Of a DNA stretch of 64,000 nt, positions 52,353-61,462 are shown piece by piece. Made by a program: the position numbers and the translations under genes. The DNA is taken from assembly GCF_900142885.1 (NCBI RefSeq), contig NZ_FRCL01000010.1, positions 1 through 64,000 on the forward strand, written 5' to 3'. Source of the stretch: Flavobacterium xinjiangense (lineage in GTDB: Bacteria; Bacteroidota; Bacteroidia; Flavobacteriales; Flavobacteriaceae). The notes below the pieces were generated by a model. It saw only the letters and a list, made by a program, of their open reading frames with translations. It was not told where the DNA came from and did not search any database. How positions within the stretch are numbered: position 1 is the first letter of the stretch; each line of letters starts with the position of its first letter.

Positions 52353-53129
52353 TTATTTTCCTCCATTGGCACGCAGATCTGCAATACATTGTGCGTCTAA
52401 CTGCGGTGCTGATCCGCCTGAAACCATATTTCCAATACCATTTCCTGTTTCTGAAGACCAAAACATTAAGCAACTATTTACATTACAATGCTTAGCATGT
52501 GCCGTATCTTCATGATTACTTTGCAAAGCTGTACCAAGGTTTGTCAGTCCAAGAATATGTCCAAACTCGTGTGTAATTACCGTCGTTTCAAGCAAAGTCC
52601 TGTTTGGCTCAAATGGACTGTCGCTTAAACCTTGAACGGTTTTTTCATAAATAACAAATGAAGTATTTCTATACGCGGTTCCTAAAATAACACTTGTACT
52701 AGTATCACTAGTTGATTGTCCATCGGCAAAGAATGCCCATATCGCTACTTGATTTGCCGTATTGTATTTTGTTCTGTTAGCATCCTCAATTGCTGCGATT
52801 TCTTCATTTGTATAAGGAGCATTCCCAGGTGAGACAATTGCTCTTTTAATTACAGTTATTCCCCCAGGTTTATAGGTTCTTGCTTCTAGAAAAGCTACGA
52901 AGTTGTTTATTGCGGTAGTTGTGGGTTCAAATCCTACGACATAAACCAATTCAACAACTGTACTTTTAAACGTATTGTCAGATAATAAATCATTTGCCGA
53001 ACTACCGGTAGGCTTTTTATTGTTAGCAATGGAACTTACTGTTCCGGAACTGTTACTTAAATCATCCTCTTTTGAACAGGATAGCAATAAGCCAAAACAT
53101 ATCGTTAGTACTGCAATTCTTTTTTTCAT
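52353..53129 (-). CDS. Zinc metalloprotease lipoprotein
   Basis: A 258-aa lipoprotein (lipobox LLLSC, Cys18). The zinc motif is H187-E-F-G-H191-I-L-G-L-T-N197, a metzincin-like HExxHxxGxx pattern with Asn at the usual third-ligand place; H206 or H211 could substitute. A Met-turn-like SCLMFW follows. It is probably an envelope or surface protease. The next gene in the same orientation is the lipoprotein at 53226. Confidence 0.8.
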   Translation of the reverse strand: MKKRIAVLTICFGLLLSCSKEDDLSNSSGTVSSIANNKKPTGSSANDLLSDNTFKSTVVELVYVVGFEPTTTAINNFVAFLEARTYKPGGITVIKRAIVSPGNAPYTNEEIAAIEDANRTKYNTANQVAIWAFFADGQSTSDTSTSVILGTAYRNTSFVIYEKTVQGLSDSPFEPNRTLLETTVITHEFGHILGLTNLGTALQSNHEDTAHAKHCNVNSCLMFWSSETGNGIGNMVSGGSAPQLDAQCIADLRANGGK

Positions 53130-53225
53130 TATTATCTTTTTAAGTTATTAGTTAATTTATAAATAACAGCTACAGTATTTACCGCAACTGTTATTTATTA
53201 TATAGCATTCAAATTAAACCCTGCT

Positions 53226-54269
53226 TTATATTTGTTTCAAAATTACTGTTACTGCTGCGTTAGTAGTACTTTGTAATGAAATTGATGTAGCAGTAAAACT
53301 AGTTACTTTCCAATTATTGTTTAACAAATTGAATGTCGCATTACCAGAAAAATTCAATTTAAGAAAAACTTCTAATTGTGAACTTACAGCATAGGTTCCA
53401 TTTACAGTTGAGCTTAAAGTACTAACAGCGGTTACAGACAAATTATTTGCAAAATCAACCGTGTAGTCTTTATAGTTAGTTGCAGTATTGACTCCTGAAG
53501 TTAAAAATGATTCCACTTTAAACTTTCCATTTACCAAAATTGTCTCTAGTTTTTTTGAATTTTCAACTGCCGTTGCCATTGTTGCTTCTGTTTTAAGAGA
53601 TGCATTAATAGTCGATTGAAATTCAGCGTCACTTGAAATTGTTGTTTTTGTACCATCAATAAGCGTAACTGTCATTGGGTATTTTACTGAAAATAATTCC
53701 GTGCTGCTTACATTAGACATATACGTATATAATTGTTGCTCGGATGTGATGACAACACTTCCTGTTTGTACTAAACTAACATTATACGTTAAAATTGTAA
53801 TTGGGAAGTTAATATTTACCGAAGAAATGGCATCTTGTCCTGAAGCCTCCGCTGATGTACAAGCATTAAGAATAGCATTATACTCTGTTTGATTAGTAAC
53901 AGTAGCCTCTGTATAGTTACTTAATTTAACTTTTAAAGGGAATTGCAAAACAACAGTGTCTTGATCGTTGTTGAACTGACCCAAAATAGAAATTACCTGT
54001 TGGTAATCCAGTTGACTTAAAATTGAAACCTGAACACCATTAACTTTTGCAATAGCTGGTAATACAATTGAAGAGCAAGAAGCTCCATCAATAAAATCAT
54101 CAAATGAGCCATCGTACATAGATGTACGTTTTAAATTGTTTGCAGTCGTAGAATTGGCAGAATTTGTATTTGGATTTTGTCCTTGAACATCGTTTACTTC
54201 ACTTTGACAAGAAGTAAAACCTAAAATAGCCATTAGTGCAATCCCTGTAATCGTTTTTAATTTTTTCAT
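53226..54269 (-). CDS. Two-domain lipoprotein, hypothetical
   Basis: A 347-aa lipoprotein from ATG 54269 (TTG 9 nt upstream also possible); lipobox ILGFTSC. After an Asn/Thr linker there are two similar units, each with a PL-[KT]V-x-L core (FPLKVKLSNYTEATV and YPMTVTLIDGTKTTI) and a following helix. The terminal part has YTVDFANNLSVTAV. The family is frequent in Flavobacteria. It lies upstream of the metalloprotease on the same strand and divergent from the ECF sigma gene, so it may be in that regulon. Confidence 0.75.
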   Translation of the reverse strand: MKKLKTITGIALMAILGFTSCQSEVNDVQGQNPNTNSANSTTANNLKRTSMYDGSFDDFIDGASCSSIVLPAIAKVNGVQVSILSQLDYQQVISILGQFNNDQDTVVLQFPLKVKLSNYTEATVTNQTEYNAILNACTSAEASGQDAISSVNINFPITILTYNVSLVQTGSVVITSEQQLYTYMSNVSSTELFSVKYPMTVTLIDGTKTTISSDAEFQSTINASLKTEATMATAVENSKKLETILVNGKFKVESFLTSGVNTATNYKDYTVDFANNLSVTAVSTLSSTVNGTYAVSSQLEVFLKLNFSGNATFNLLNNNWKVTSFTATSISLQSTTNAAVTVILKQI

Positions 54270-54528
54270 AATTTTCAAATTTAATGTTTTTTTATATTTA
54301 CAAGCGGTCTTTTTTACGCCTTTCTGTTAGTAAGACAACTCTCTTAGCTTTTACCCTACCCTAAATTCTAAAAAAAATAAAAAAATTAACCAAATAAAAT
54401 ATAACACATTAACTTACAATATTTTAAATATTTAAATTATATTAAAAATATAGGCAAGCAATAATTTACAGTATTAATTTTGAAAAAATAATTTACTTTT
54501 ACCTCCTACCAAAATGAAATAGTATTAT

Positions 54529-55044
54529 ATGAGCGACGATAACACTAAACTTTGCGAAGAAAATCATTTTAGAGACTTTTACTTAAAACATGTGCAATCG
54601 GCAAATAATTTTGCTTATTATAAATGTGGAGATAGCGAAGCTGCATTAGACTTGGTACAGGATGCATTTACTAAAATTTGGGAGAATTGTTCCAAAATTG
54701 ATTTTAGTAAAGTAAAAACCTATTTGTTTACCAGCATCAATAATTTATTTCTAAACAACATCAAGCATCAAAAAGTCGTACTGGCTTATGCTAAAGAATC
54801 TCCAAATTTAGATACCAATAATCAAAGTCCTGAATATTTATTCGAAGAAGAAGAATTTAAACAAAAACTTGCCAGTGCAATCGCATCATTGAGCGAACTG
54901 CAAAGGGAAGTATTTTTACTGAATCGTATAGATGGAAAAAAGTACAGAGAAATAGCGGAGTTACTCGATATCTCTCAAAAAACCGTAGAGAAAAGAATGT
55001 CTGGAGCATTACAAATATTAAAATCCCAAATAGAAAATATATAA
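54529..55044 (+). CDS. ECF RNA polymerase sigma factor
   Basis: A 171-aa sigma-70 family protein with region 2 (YYKCGDSEAALDLVQDAFTKIW) and region 4 HTH (LSELQREVFLLNRIDGKKYREIAELLDISQKTVEKRM). It begins an operon with FecR and a TonB receptor, the layout of Bacteroidota cell-surface signalling, where substrate binding at the receptor releases the sigma factor. It is divergent from the lipoprotein/metalloprotease genes. Confidence 0.93.
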   Translation: MSDDNTKLCEENHFRDFYLKHVQSANNFAYYKCGDSEAALDLVQDAFTKIWENCSKIDFSKVKTYLFTSINNLFLNNIKHQKVVLAYAKESPNLDTNNQSPEYLFEEEEFKQKLASAIASLSELQREVFLLNRIDGKKYREIAELLDISQKTVEKRMSGALQILKSQIENI

Positions 55045-55105
55045 TTAGTCATTTAGCTATAGGGTAAATACAAAGTTAGTTGTCTTATAAACATAGAGAT
55101 ATAAA

Positions 55106-56020
55106 ATGAAAAACGAAAAAGAGATATTAAAATGGTTGAATGATGAGCTTTCAAGCAAAGAAATTGAGGATTTAAAACAATCTGAAGGTTTTGAAACGCT
55201 GGAAAAAATTGCTCATTACACAGCACAATTGCAAACTCCAAAAGTGGATGCAGCTGCTGCGTTTGAGGCTTTTAAGCTCAGAAACAAAACTAAAAAAGAA
55301 ATAAAAGTTAGAACACTAAACTTTAAGACATTCTATAAAGTTGCAGCTGTTTTGGCTATTTTATTAACTTCATCGTATTTCTTCTTCTTTACTAATACTA
55401 CCTCATTTGAAACTCAAATAGCACAAACCAAAACCTTCAATCTTCCCGATAATTCAGAAGTAACATTAAATGCCGCTTCAAAAATAACATTCAATGAAAA
55501 AAAATGGAAAGAAAAAAGAAATTTATCACTGCAAGGCGAAGCTTATTTTAAGGTGCAAAAGGGACAAACTTTTAGTGTTAATACTTCCGATGGAGTCGTT
55601 CAAGTCTTGGGCACGCATTTTAATGTAAAACAACGGGACAACTATTTTGAGGTTCACTGTTATGAAGGATTAGTCAGTGTAACGTATAAAAATGAAACCG
55701 TAAAATTACCCCATGGTAAAACATTTCGTGTAATCAATAATCAAATTCAAAACGTTGAAGATTACGAGGCAACAAACCCGTCTTGGATACAAAAAGAATC
55801 AACCTTTAGCGGAATTCCGTTAGATCAGGTTATTGCCGAACTAGAGCGTCAATATGATATCAAAATTAAAGTAAAAGGAGTCGACACCTCAAAATTATTC
55901 ACGGGAAGTTTCACCCACACGAATAAAGATATAGCGCTTCAAGCTGTAACGATACCGCTTCAATTAAGTTATAAAACGGAAGGCAAAACCATTACTTTTT
56001 ACAACTATGAAGCTAAATAA
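55106..56020 (+). CDS. FecR-type anti-sigma factor
   Basis: A 304-aa protein with a cytoplasmic N-terminal sigma-binding part, one TM helix at about 77-94, and a periplasmic FecR domain (LPDNSEVTLNAASKITF, LSLQGEAYFKVQKGQTFSV, VQVLGTHFNVKQR) ending in a DUF4974 region (IPLDQVIAELERQYDIKIKV). The last 14 nt overlap the receptor gene. Confidence 0.93.
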   Translation: MKNEKEILKWLNDELSSKEIEDLKQSEGFETLEKIAHYTAQLQTPKVDAAAAFEAFKLRNKTKKEIKVRTLNFKTFYKVAAVLAILLTSSYFFFFTNTTSFETQIAQTKTFNLPDNSEVTLNAASKITFNEKKWKEKRNLSLQGEAYFKVQKGQTFSVNTSDGVVQVLGTHFNVKQRDNYFEVHCYEGLVSVTYKNETVKLPHGKTFRVINNQIQNVEDYEATNPSWIQKESTFSGIPLDQVIAELERQYDIKIKVKGVDTSKLFTGSFTHTNKDIALQAVTIPLQLSYKTEGKTITFYNYEAK

Positions 56021-58541
56021 ATGGTTAGTTTACATCCTGTTTTGTATTGGAAGTATCACTTACGGACAAAATACAACTAAAAAGATCCCTTTAACAGATC
56101 TTATTGTTTCAATCGAAAAACAATTTAATATTAAGTTTTCTTATGCCGTAGAAGATGTAGCCGCAATTAAAATTGTCAAACCGAATACTGCCTTTACATT
56201 ACAAGAAACTATTGATTATCTAAACTCGAAAACACTTTTAAATTTTAAAGCACTAGACAGTCGATATGTTACTGTTTCAGTGCTAAACAAAACAATATCC
56301 ATTTGTGGAGTTGTTTTCGACGAAAAAAAATCTCTTTTAGTTGGCGCTTCAATCCTTGTAAAGGATATTGGAAGAAGTACCATAACAGATGAAACTGGAA
56401 AATTTAAATTACAGAACATTCCGATCAATGCAATACTAACCATTTCCTATTTGGGTTTTGAATCCAAACAATTTGAAGCAAACGAATTGTTTTCTGCACA
56501 AAACAATTGCAAAGAAATTCTTCTTCCTGCAAAAAATGAGGAACTGAATCAGGTTTTGATAAATGTCTTTTTAACCCCGGGATTACAAAAATATTTAGAT
56601 GGAAGCACTGTTTTAAATACTAAAAAATTTGGTATTCTTCCCGGATTAATAGAACCTGACATTTTGCAATCTATACAAGCGCTTCCCGGTGTTGAAAGCT
56701 CCAATGAAAGCATTGCTAATATCAACGTTCGTGGCGGTACAAATGATCAAAATTTAATCCTGTGGGATAATATCAAAATGTACCATTCCGGTCATTTTTT
56801 CGGTTTAATTTCTGCTTACAATCCCAACCTTACTGAAAAAGTAGTGGTGAGCAAAAACGGAACAAGTGCGGAATATAGCGATGGCGTTTCGAGTACGATA
56901 AACATGTACACTAAGGATGTTATATCCAATAAGTTTTCAGGAGGCGGAGGAATAAATCTAATCAGTGCCGATGCGTTTTTAGAAATCCCTATTGCCAGAA
57001 ACCTGGCACTACATATATCCGGACGACGTTCTATTACCGAATTATTTAAATCCCCTACCTATACCAGCTATTTTGAACGCAGTTTTCAAGACAGTGAAAT
57101 CAATGCTGACAGTGATAAAAATGATACTTCATCTGACTTTTACTTCTATGATTATACTGCTAAATTACTTTTTGATTTAAATGAAAAACATCAATTCAGA
57201 GCCAACATTATTGGGATTAATAATGCCTTAGATTATTCAGAACGTTTAACAGCAAACTCAAATACATCCCAATCTAAAACTAGTAATTTATCTCAGAAAA
57301 ATATTGGTTACGGAGGAAATTGGAAAGCACAATGGAATCCAAAATTAAGCTCACACTTCATCACTTACTTTTCCAGATACAATATTGACGCAATTGATTA
57401 CAGAATTGAAACGGATCAGCGCTTGACTGAAGCCAATGAAGTGCTTGAAACTGGAGTAAAATTGAATACTTATTACAAAACTAATGAGAACTTAAATTTC
57501 TTAGTTGGTTACCAATTTAATGAAACGGGTATGCTCAATCAAACCGTTGTTAGTAATCCTTCGTACTCAAGCACCATAAAAGAGGTATTGCGAAATCATG
57601 CAGTATTTTCTGAAGCCGAATTCAACAAAAAAAACACCTATTTGAGAGTTGGGGTACGCTTGAATTATTTTCAAAAATTCGCAAAGTTTTTGGTGGAGCC
57701 CAGAATAAACTTTAGACAAAAATTATCAAACGAATTTGCTTTAAAACTAGAAGGAGAATTTAAAAACCAATCTACTACTCAAATTGTAGATTTTGAAGAT
57801 GATTTTCTAGGTGTGGAGAAAAGACGTTGGGTTTTGGTAGACAATAAAGATATCCCTATTGCCATGAGCAAACAGGGTTCTTTAGGTGTGGAATTCAACA
57901 AAAATAAACTAACGATTGATCTTACTGGTTTCATAAAAAAAGTAAATGGAATCACTGCCTCTAATCAGGGATTTTATAACAATTTTCAATATAAAAATGC
58001 GCATGGCAGCTATACTGCAAAAGGTATCGAGTTTTTAGCAAATAAAACTGCAGCAAAATATAGTACTTGGATCAGTTATACTTTTAGTGTCAATAATTAT
58101 GAATTTGAAACTTTTAATCCATCGACATTCCCAAATAATGCAGATATTAGACATTCGGTTTCTTTTGGTCTGAATTATGACATTAATAAAAATTTAAAAG
58201 CCTCTATTGGCGGAATTTGGAGAAATGGACAACCGTATACAAAACCAGTTGATGGTGATGAAACTGTCACAAATGGCAATACAACAATGGTCAATTATGA
58301 TAGCCCTAACGGCAGCAACCTAAATAATTTTATGCGTTTGGACGCATCCTTTAGTTATAACTTTAATTTTACCAATGCCATAAAGGCAACCTTACGCGCA
58401 GGTATAATAAATATAACAAATGAAGATAATATAATCAATAGGTATTATAAGTTGGATTCAAACAACACTGATAACGCTATAAAAGTGGATAACAAATCAC
58501 TTGGTCTTACTCCAAATGTAAGTTTCAGAGTGAATTTTTAA
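56007..58541 (+). CDS. TonB-dependent receptor with STN and carboxypeptidase-like domains
   Basis: An 844-aa outer-membrane receptor. It has a signal peptide (about 1-20), an STN domain (about 22-98; KKIPLTDLIVSIEKQFNIKFSY), a CarboxypepD_reg fold (about 99-180), a plug (VESSNESIANINVRGGTNDQNLILWDN) and a beta-barrel to the C-terminal VSFRVNF. The STN domain contacts FecR. The substrate is unknown; iron carriers or other ligands are possible. Confidence 0.92.
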   Translation: MKLNKWLVYILFCIGSITYGQNTTKKIPLTDLIVSIEKQFNIKFSYAVEDVAAIKIVKPNTAFTLQETIDYLNSKTLLNFKALDSRYVTVSVLNKTISICGVVFDEKKSLLVGASILVKDIGRSTITDETGKFKLQNIPINAILTISYLGFESKQFEANELFSAQNNCKEILLPAKNEELNQVLINVFLTPGLQKYLDGSTVLNTKKFGILPGLIEPDILQSIQALPGVESSNESIANINVRGGTNDQNLILWDNIKMYHSGHFFGLISAYNPNLTEKVVVSKNGTSAEYSDGVSSTINMYTKDVISNKFSGGGGINLISADAFLEIPIARNLALHISGRRSITELFKSPTYTSYFERSFQDSEINADSDKNDTSSDFYFYDYTAKLLFDLNEKHQFRANIIGINNALDYSERLTANSNTSQSKTSNLSQKNIGYGGNWKAQWNPKLSSHFITYFSRYNIDAIDYRIETDQRLTEANEVLETGVKLNTYYKTNENLNFLVGYQFNETGMLNQTVVSNPSYSSTIKEVLRNHAVFSEAEFNKKNTYLRVGVRLNYFQKFAKFLVEPRINFRQKLSNEFALKLEGEFKNQSTTQIVDFEDDFLGVEKRRWVLVDNKDIPIAMSKQGSLGVEFNKNKLTIDLTGFIKKVNGITASNQGFYNNFQYKNAHGSYTAKGIEFLANKTAAKYSTWISYTFSVNNYEFETFNPSTFPNNADIRHSVSFGLNYDINKNLKASIGGIWRNGQPYTKPVDGDETVTNGNTTMVNYDSPNGSNLNNFMRLDASFSYNFNFTNAIKATLRAGIINITNEDNIINRYYKLDSNNTDNAIKVDNKSLGLTPNVSFRVNF

Positions 58542-58876
58542 AAGCATCAACAACCATACTCTTTTCAGATTAATAAAAACACAACCCTTTCAACTTAAAG
58601 TTTAAAAGGGTTTCCCATTTGATATATACATTGAAAGAATTGCGCTAGTGTACTATGTAATTTTTAATACAAAAAATACATTAGAAAAATCAAGCAACTA
58701 CTGTAATAAATCTTATTCCCAGTCTCAATAACCTTTTAAATATTGCTTGTAAATCGTTAACACTCTTTTATTACTATAATTATTATTTAAAGTACAAAAT
58801 CAACATACAAAACATACAAAATACTGTTTATCAATTAATTAAAAATAATATAATTGTATTTTTGTATTAATTATAA
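58542..58876 (+). other. Intergenic region with terminator
   Basis: A hairpin AACCCTTT (58583-58590) / AAAGGGTT (58605-58612) with following TTTCCC ends the receptor gene. The rest is AT-rich; nothing else is recognised. Confidence 0.6.
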
Positions 58877-58951
58877 GTGGAGACCAGAAGCCACATTAAA
58901 AACGGGGCGCAATCGAAAAGCCAAATGAGTAGAAGAATAATATCACCACAA

Positions 58952-59242
58952 ATGGAAAACATGAAAAAAGTAATGGTCCAATTTGACTTTCCCGGAATGA
59001 CAGTAAAGGAATATGATCAAATATGGCAAGATCTTCGTGCGGCGGGTTATGAAAATCCAAAAGGTTTAATTCACCACGCAGGTGCTCCTACTAATAAAGG
59101 GGTGAAAGTAGTAGACGTTTGGGAAAATGCAGATAAGTTCAATGAATTTGGACAAGCATTAATGCCAATTCTTAATAAGCATGGCGTAAAAGAACCCAAC
59201 CCGGAAATTTTACCGCTACATTACGAATATAAAATTTTTTAA
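58952..59242 (+). CDS. Small dimeric alpha/beta-barrel-like protein
   Basis: A 96-aa protein from ATG 58952 (alternatives: GTG 58877, ATG 58925, ATG 58961). It has the pattern VMVQFDFPGMTVKEYDQIWQDL, then GLIHHAGAPTNKGVKVVDVWENADKFNEFGQAL, like antibiotic-biosynthesis-monooxygenase/dimeric barrel proteins. It is monocistronic. Confidence 0.65.
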   Translation: MENMKKVMVQFDFPGMTVKEYDQIWQDLRAAGYENPKGLIHHAGAPTNKGVKVVDVWENADKFNEFGQALMPILNKHGVKEPNPEILPLHYEYKIF

Positions 59243-59314
59243 TATTCGTAATTATATATATATTTAAAATCATATAAGCATAAATAACAGCGAAATACAC
59301 CTCTAAAAAGACAA

Positions 59315-59347
59315 AACCCTTTCAAAGCTAAGGACTCTGAAAGGGTT
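59315..59347. terminator. Bidirectional terminator
   Basis: AACCCTTTCA (59315-59324) pairs with TGAAAGGGTT (59338-59347) between the convergent small-barrel gene and glmM. Confidence 0.75.
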
Positions 59348-59369
59348 ATTTATTTGAAAGCAGTTGCGT

Positions 59370-60758
59370 TTAAATTCCTGCTACTGCTTTTATTTCTTCA
59401 ATAATTCGAAGTGCTAACGCATCTGCTTTTTCTTGTGAAGACGCTTCCGTGTAAATACGAATAATTGGCTCTGTATTTGATTTTCTTAAGTGAACCCAAT
59501 TTTCAGCAAAATCAATTTTCACGCCGTCAATAGTGGTAATATCTTCATTTTTATATTTCTCAGTCATGGCAACAAGAATCGCATCCACATCAATTTGTGG
59601 CGTCAATTCGATTTTATTTTTGCTCATGTAATATTCAGGATAGGAAGCACGCAAAGCAGAAACTTTCATCTTTTTGTTGGCCAAATGTGTTAAGAATAGG
59701 GCCACTCCCACCAAACTATCACGTCCGTAATGAAGTTCCGGATAAATGATTCCACCATTTCCTTCACCACCAATTACGGCATTATTCTTTTTCATTAGCT
59801 CCACTACATTCACCTCACCTACAGCGCTTGCTTCATAGCTCCCGTTATGCAAGTTGGTCACATCACGCAACGCACGAGAGGAAGACATATTCGAAACGGT
59901 ATTTCCCGGTGTTTTACTCAATACATAATCAGCGCAAGCTACCAAAGTGTATTCTTCTCCAAACATTTCACCGTCTTCACAAATGAAAGCCAAACGATCC
60001 ACATCAGGATCCACTACGATTCCTAAATCAGCTTTTTCTTTCACTACCAGTTCCGAAATATCAGTCAAATGCTCTTTCAACGGTTCCGGATTGTGAGGAA
60101 AATGTCCGTTCGGTTCGCAGTATAATTCCACCACTTCAACGCCCATTAATTCTAACAATCTTGGAATAATAATTCCACCTGAAGAATTCACACCATCAAC
60201 AACCACTTTGAATTTAGCCGCTTTAACCGCATCAACATCTACCAGAGGCAAATTTAATACTTCATCAATATGAATATCCATATAAGCATCGTTAATCATA
60301 ATAACACCTAAATCATCTACATCCGAAAAATCGAAAGCTTCAGCCTCGGCAATTTCAAGAATTTTCAGCCCTTCTTCACCGTTTAAGAACTCGCCTTTTT
60401 CATTCAATAATTTCAAGGCATTCCATTGTTTTGGATTGTGCGAAGCCGTAAGGATAATTCCACCTTCGGCTTTTTCTAACGGAACAGCAACTTCAACAGT
60501 TGGCGTTGTAGAAAGTCCCAAATCAATCACGTCAATTCCTAAACCAATTAAAGTGTTTACCACCAAATTGTGAATCATTGGTCCAGAAATACGAGCATCA
60601 CGACCTACAACAACCGTTATTTTCTCTTTTCCTATATATTTTTTCAACCAAGTCCCATAAGCCGAAGCAAATTTAACTGCATCAACAGGTGTCAGGTTAT
60701 CACCCACTTTACCTCCTATTGTTCCACGAATTCCTGATATTGATTTTATTAAAGTCAT
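59370..60758 (-). CDS. glmM: Phosphoglucosamine mutase
   Basis: A 462-aa alpha-D-phosphohexomutase. It has ISGIRGTIG at the start, active-site S106 in LTASHNPKQWN, the metal-binding DPDVDRLAF, the sugar-binding GEGNGGIIYPE and the phosphate-binding RKSNTEPIIRIY at the C-terminus. GlmM converts glucosamine-6-P to glucosamine-1-P for cell-wall precursors; a phosphomannomutase role is the alternative. Full length for the family. Confidence 0.88.
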   Translation of the reverse strand: MTLIKSISGIRGTIGGKVGDNLTPVDAVKFASAYGTWLKKYIGKEKITVVVGRDARISGPMIHNLVVNTLIGLGIDVIDLGLSTTPTVEVAVPLEKAEGGIILTASHNPKQWNALKLLNEKGEFLNGEEGLKILEIAEAEAFDFSDVDDLGVIMINDAYMDIHIDEVLNLPLVDVDAVKAAKFKVVVDGVNSSGGIIIPRLLELMGVEVVELYCEPNGHFPHNPEPLKEHLTDISELVVKEKADLGIVVDPDVDRLAFICEDGEMFGEEYTLVACADYVLSKTPGNTVSNMSSSRALRDVTNLHNGSYEASAVGEVNVVELMKKNNAVIGGEGNGGIIYPELHYGRDSLVGVALFLTHLANKKMKVSALRASYPEYYMSKNKIELTPQIDVDAILVAMTEKYKNEDITTIDGVKIDFAENWVHLRKSNTEPIIRIYTEASSQEKADALALRIIEEIKAVAGI

Positions 60759-60877
60759 TGATTATTATTTTAATTTTTGAATTATAAATTTTAAATTGCT
60801 CACAAATATAATAATTGACGGTTTATAAAAGTCATTTAGAATTCAAAATTCATCATTTAAATTCCTAAATTAGGCGA

Positions 60878-61462
60878 ATGAATTTTCTAGCGCACATATA
60901 CCTTTCCGGAGATAATGATTTAATAAAAATTGGCAATTTCATGGCAGATGGCATTCGGGGGAAACATTTTGAAAGTTATCCCATTGATGTTCAAAAAGGA
61001 ATCATTCTACACCGTGCCATAGACACTTTTACAGATGCCCATCCCATTTTTAGAAAAAGCACCAAGAAACTGCATGAAAATTACCATCATTATGCTGGTG
61101 TGATTGTAGATGTTTTTTATGATCATTTTTTGGCTAAAAACTGGAATACCTATTCTGATGAAAAACTAGAAGAATTTGTAGATCGATTTTATCAATCTTT
61201 GCATAATAATCCTGATATTTTATCCGATAGAACCAAAGGAATGATGCCCTACATGATTGAATATAATTGGCTGGTGAGTTATCAAACAGTTGAAGGAATC
61301 AATCGAATTTTGACCCAAATGGATCATCGTACCAAAAATGAATCAAAAATGCGTTTTGCTACAACTGAACTTTCAGAATTTTATTCGGAATTTGAAACCG
61401 AGTTTAGCGAGTTTTTTAAAGAATTAATACTATTTTCGAATGAAAAAATAATGACCTTATGA
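60878..61462 (+). CDS. acpH: ACP phosphodiesterase
   Basis: A 194-aa protein of the AcpH/DUF479 family: MNFLAHIYLSGDN, GNFMADGIRGK, KGIILHRAIDTFTDAHP and YYDHFLAKNW-like VDVFYDHFLAKNW carry the metal-binding His/Asp residues of this HD-like fold. It hydrolyses the phosphopantetheine of acyl-carrier protein in E. coli. Its stop overlaps the GGT gene by 4 nt. Confidence 0.88.
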   Translation: MNFLAHIYLSGDNDLIKIGNFMADGIRGKHFESYPIDVQKGIILHRAIDTFTDAHPIFRKSTKKLHENYHHYAGVIVDVFYDHFLAKNWNTYSDEKLEEFVDRFYQSLHNNPDILSDRTKGMMPYMIEYNWLVSYQTVEGINRILTQMDHRTKNESKMRFATTELSEFYSEFETEFSEFFKELILFSNEKIMTL

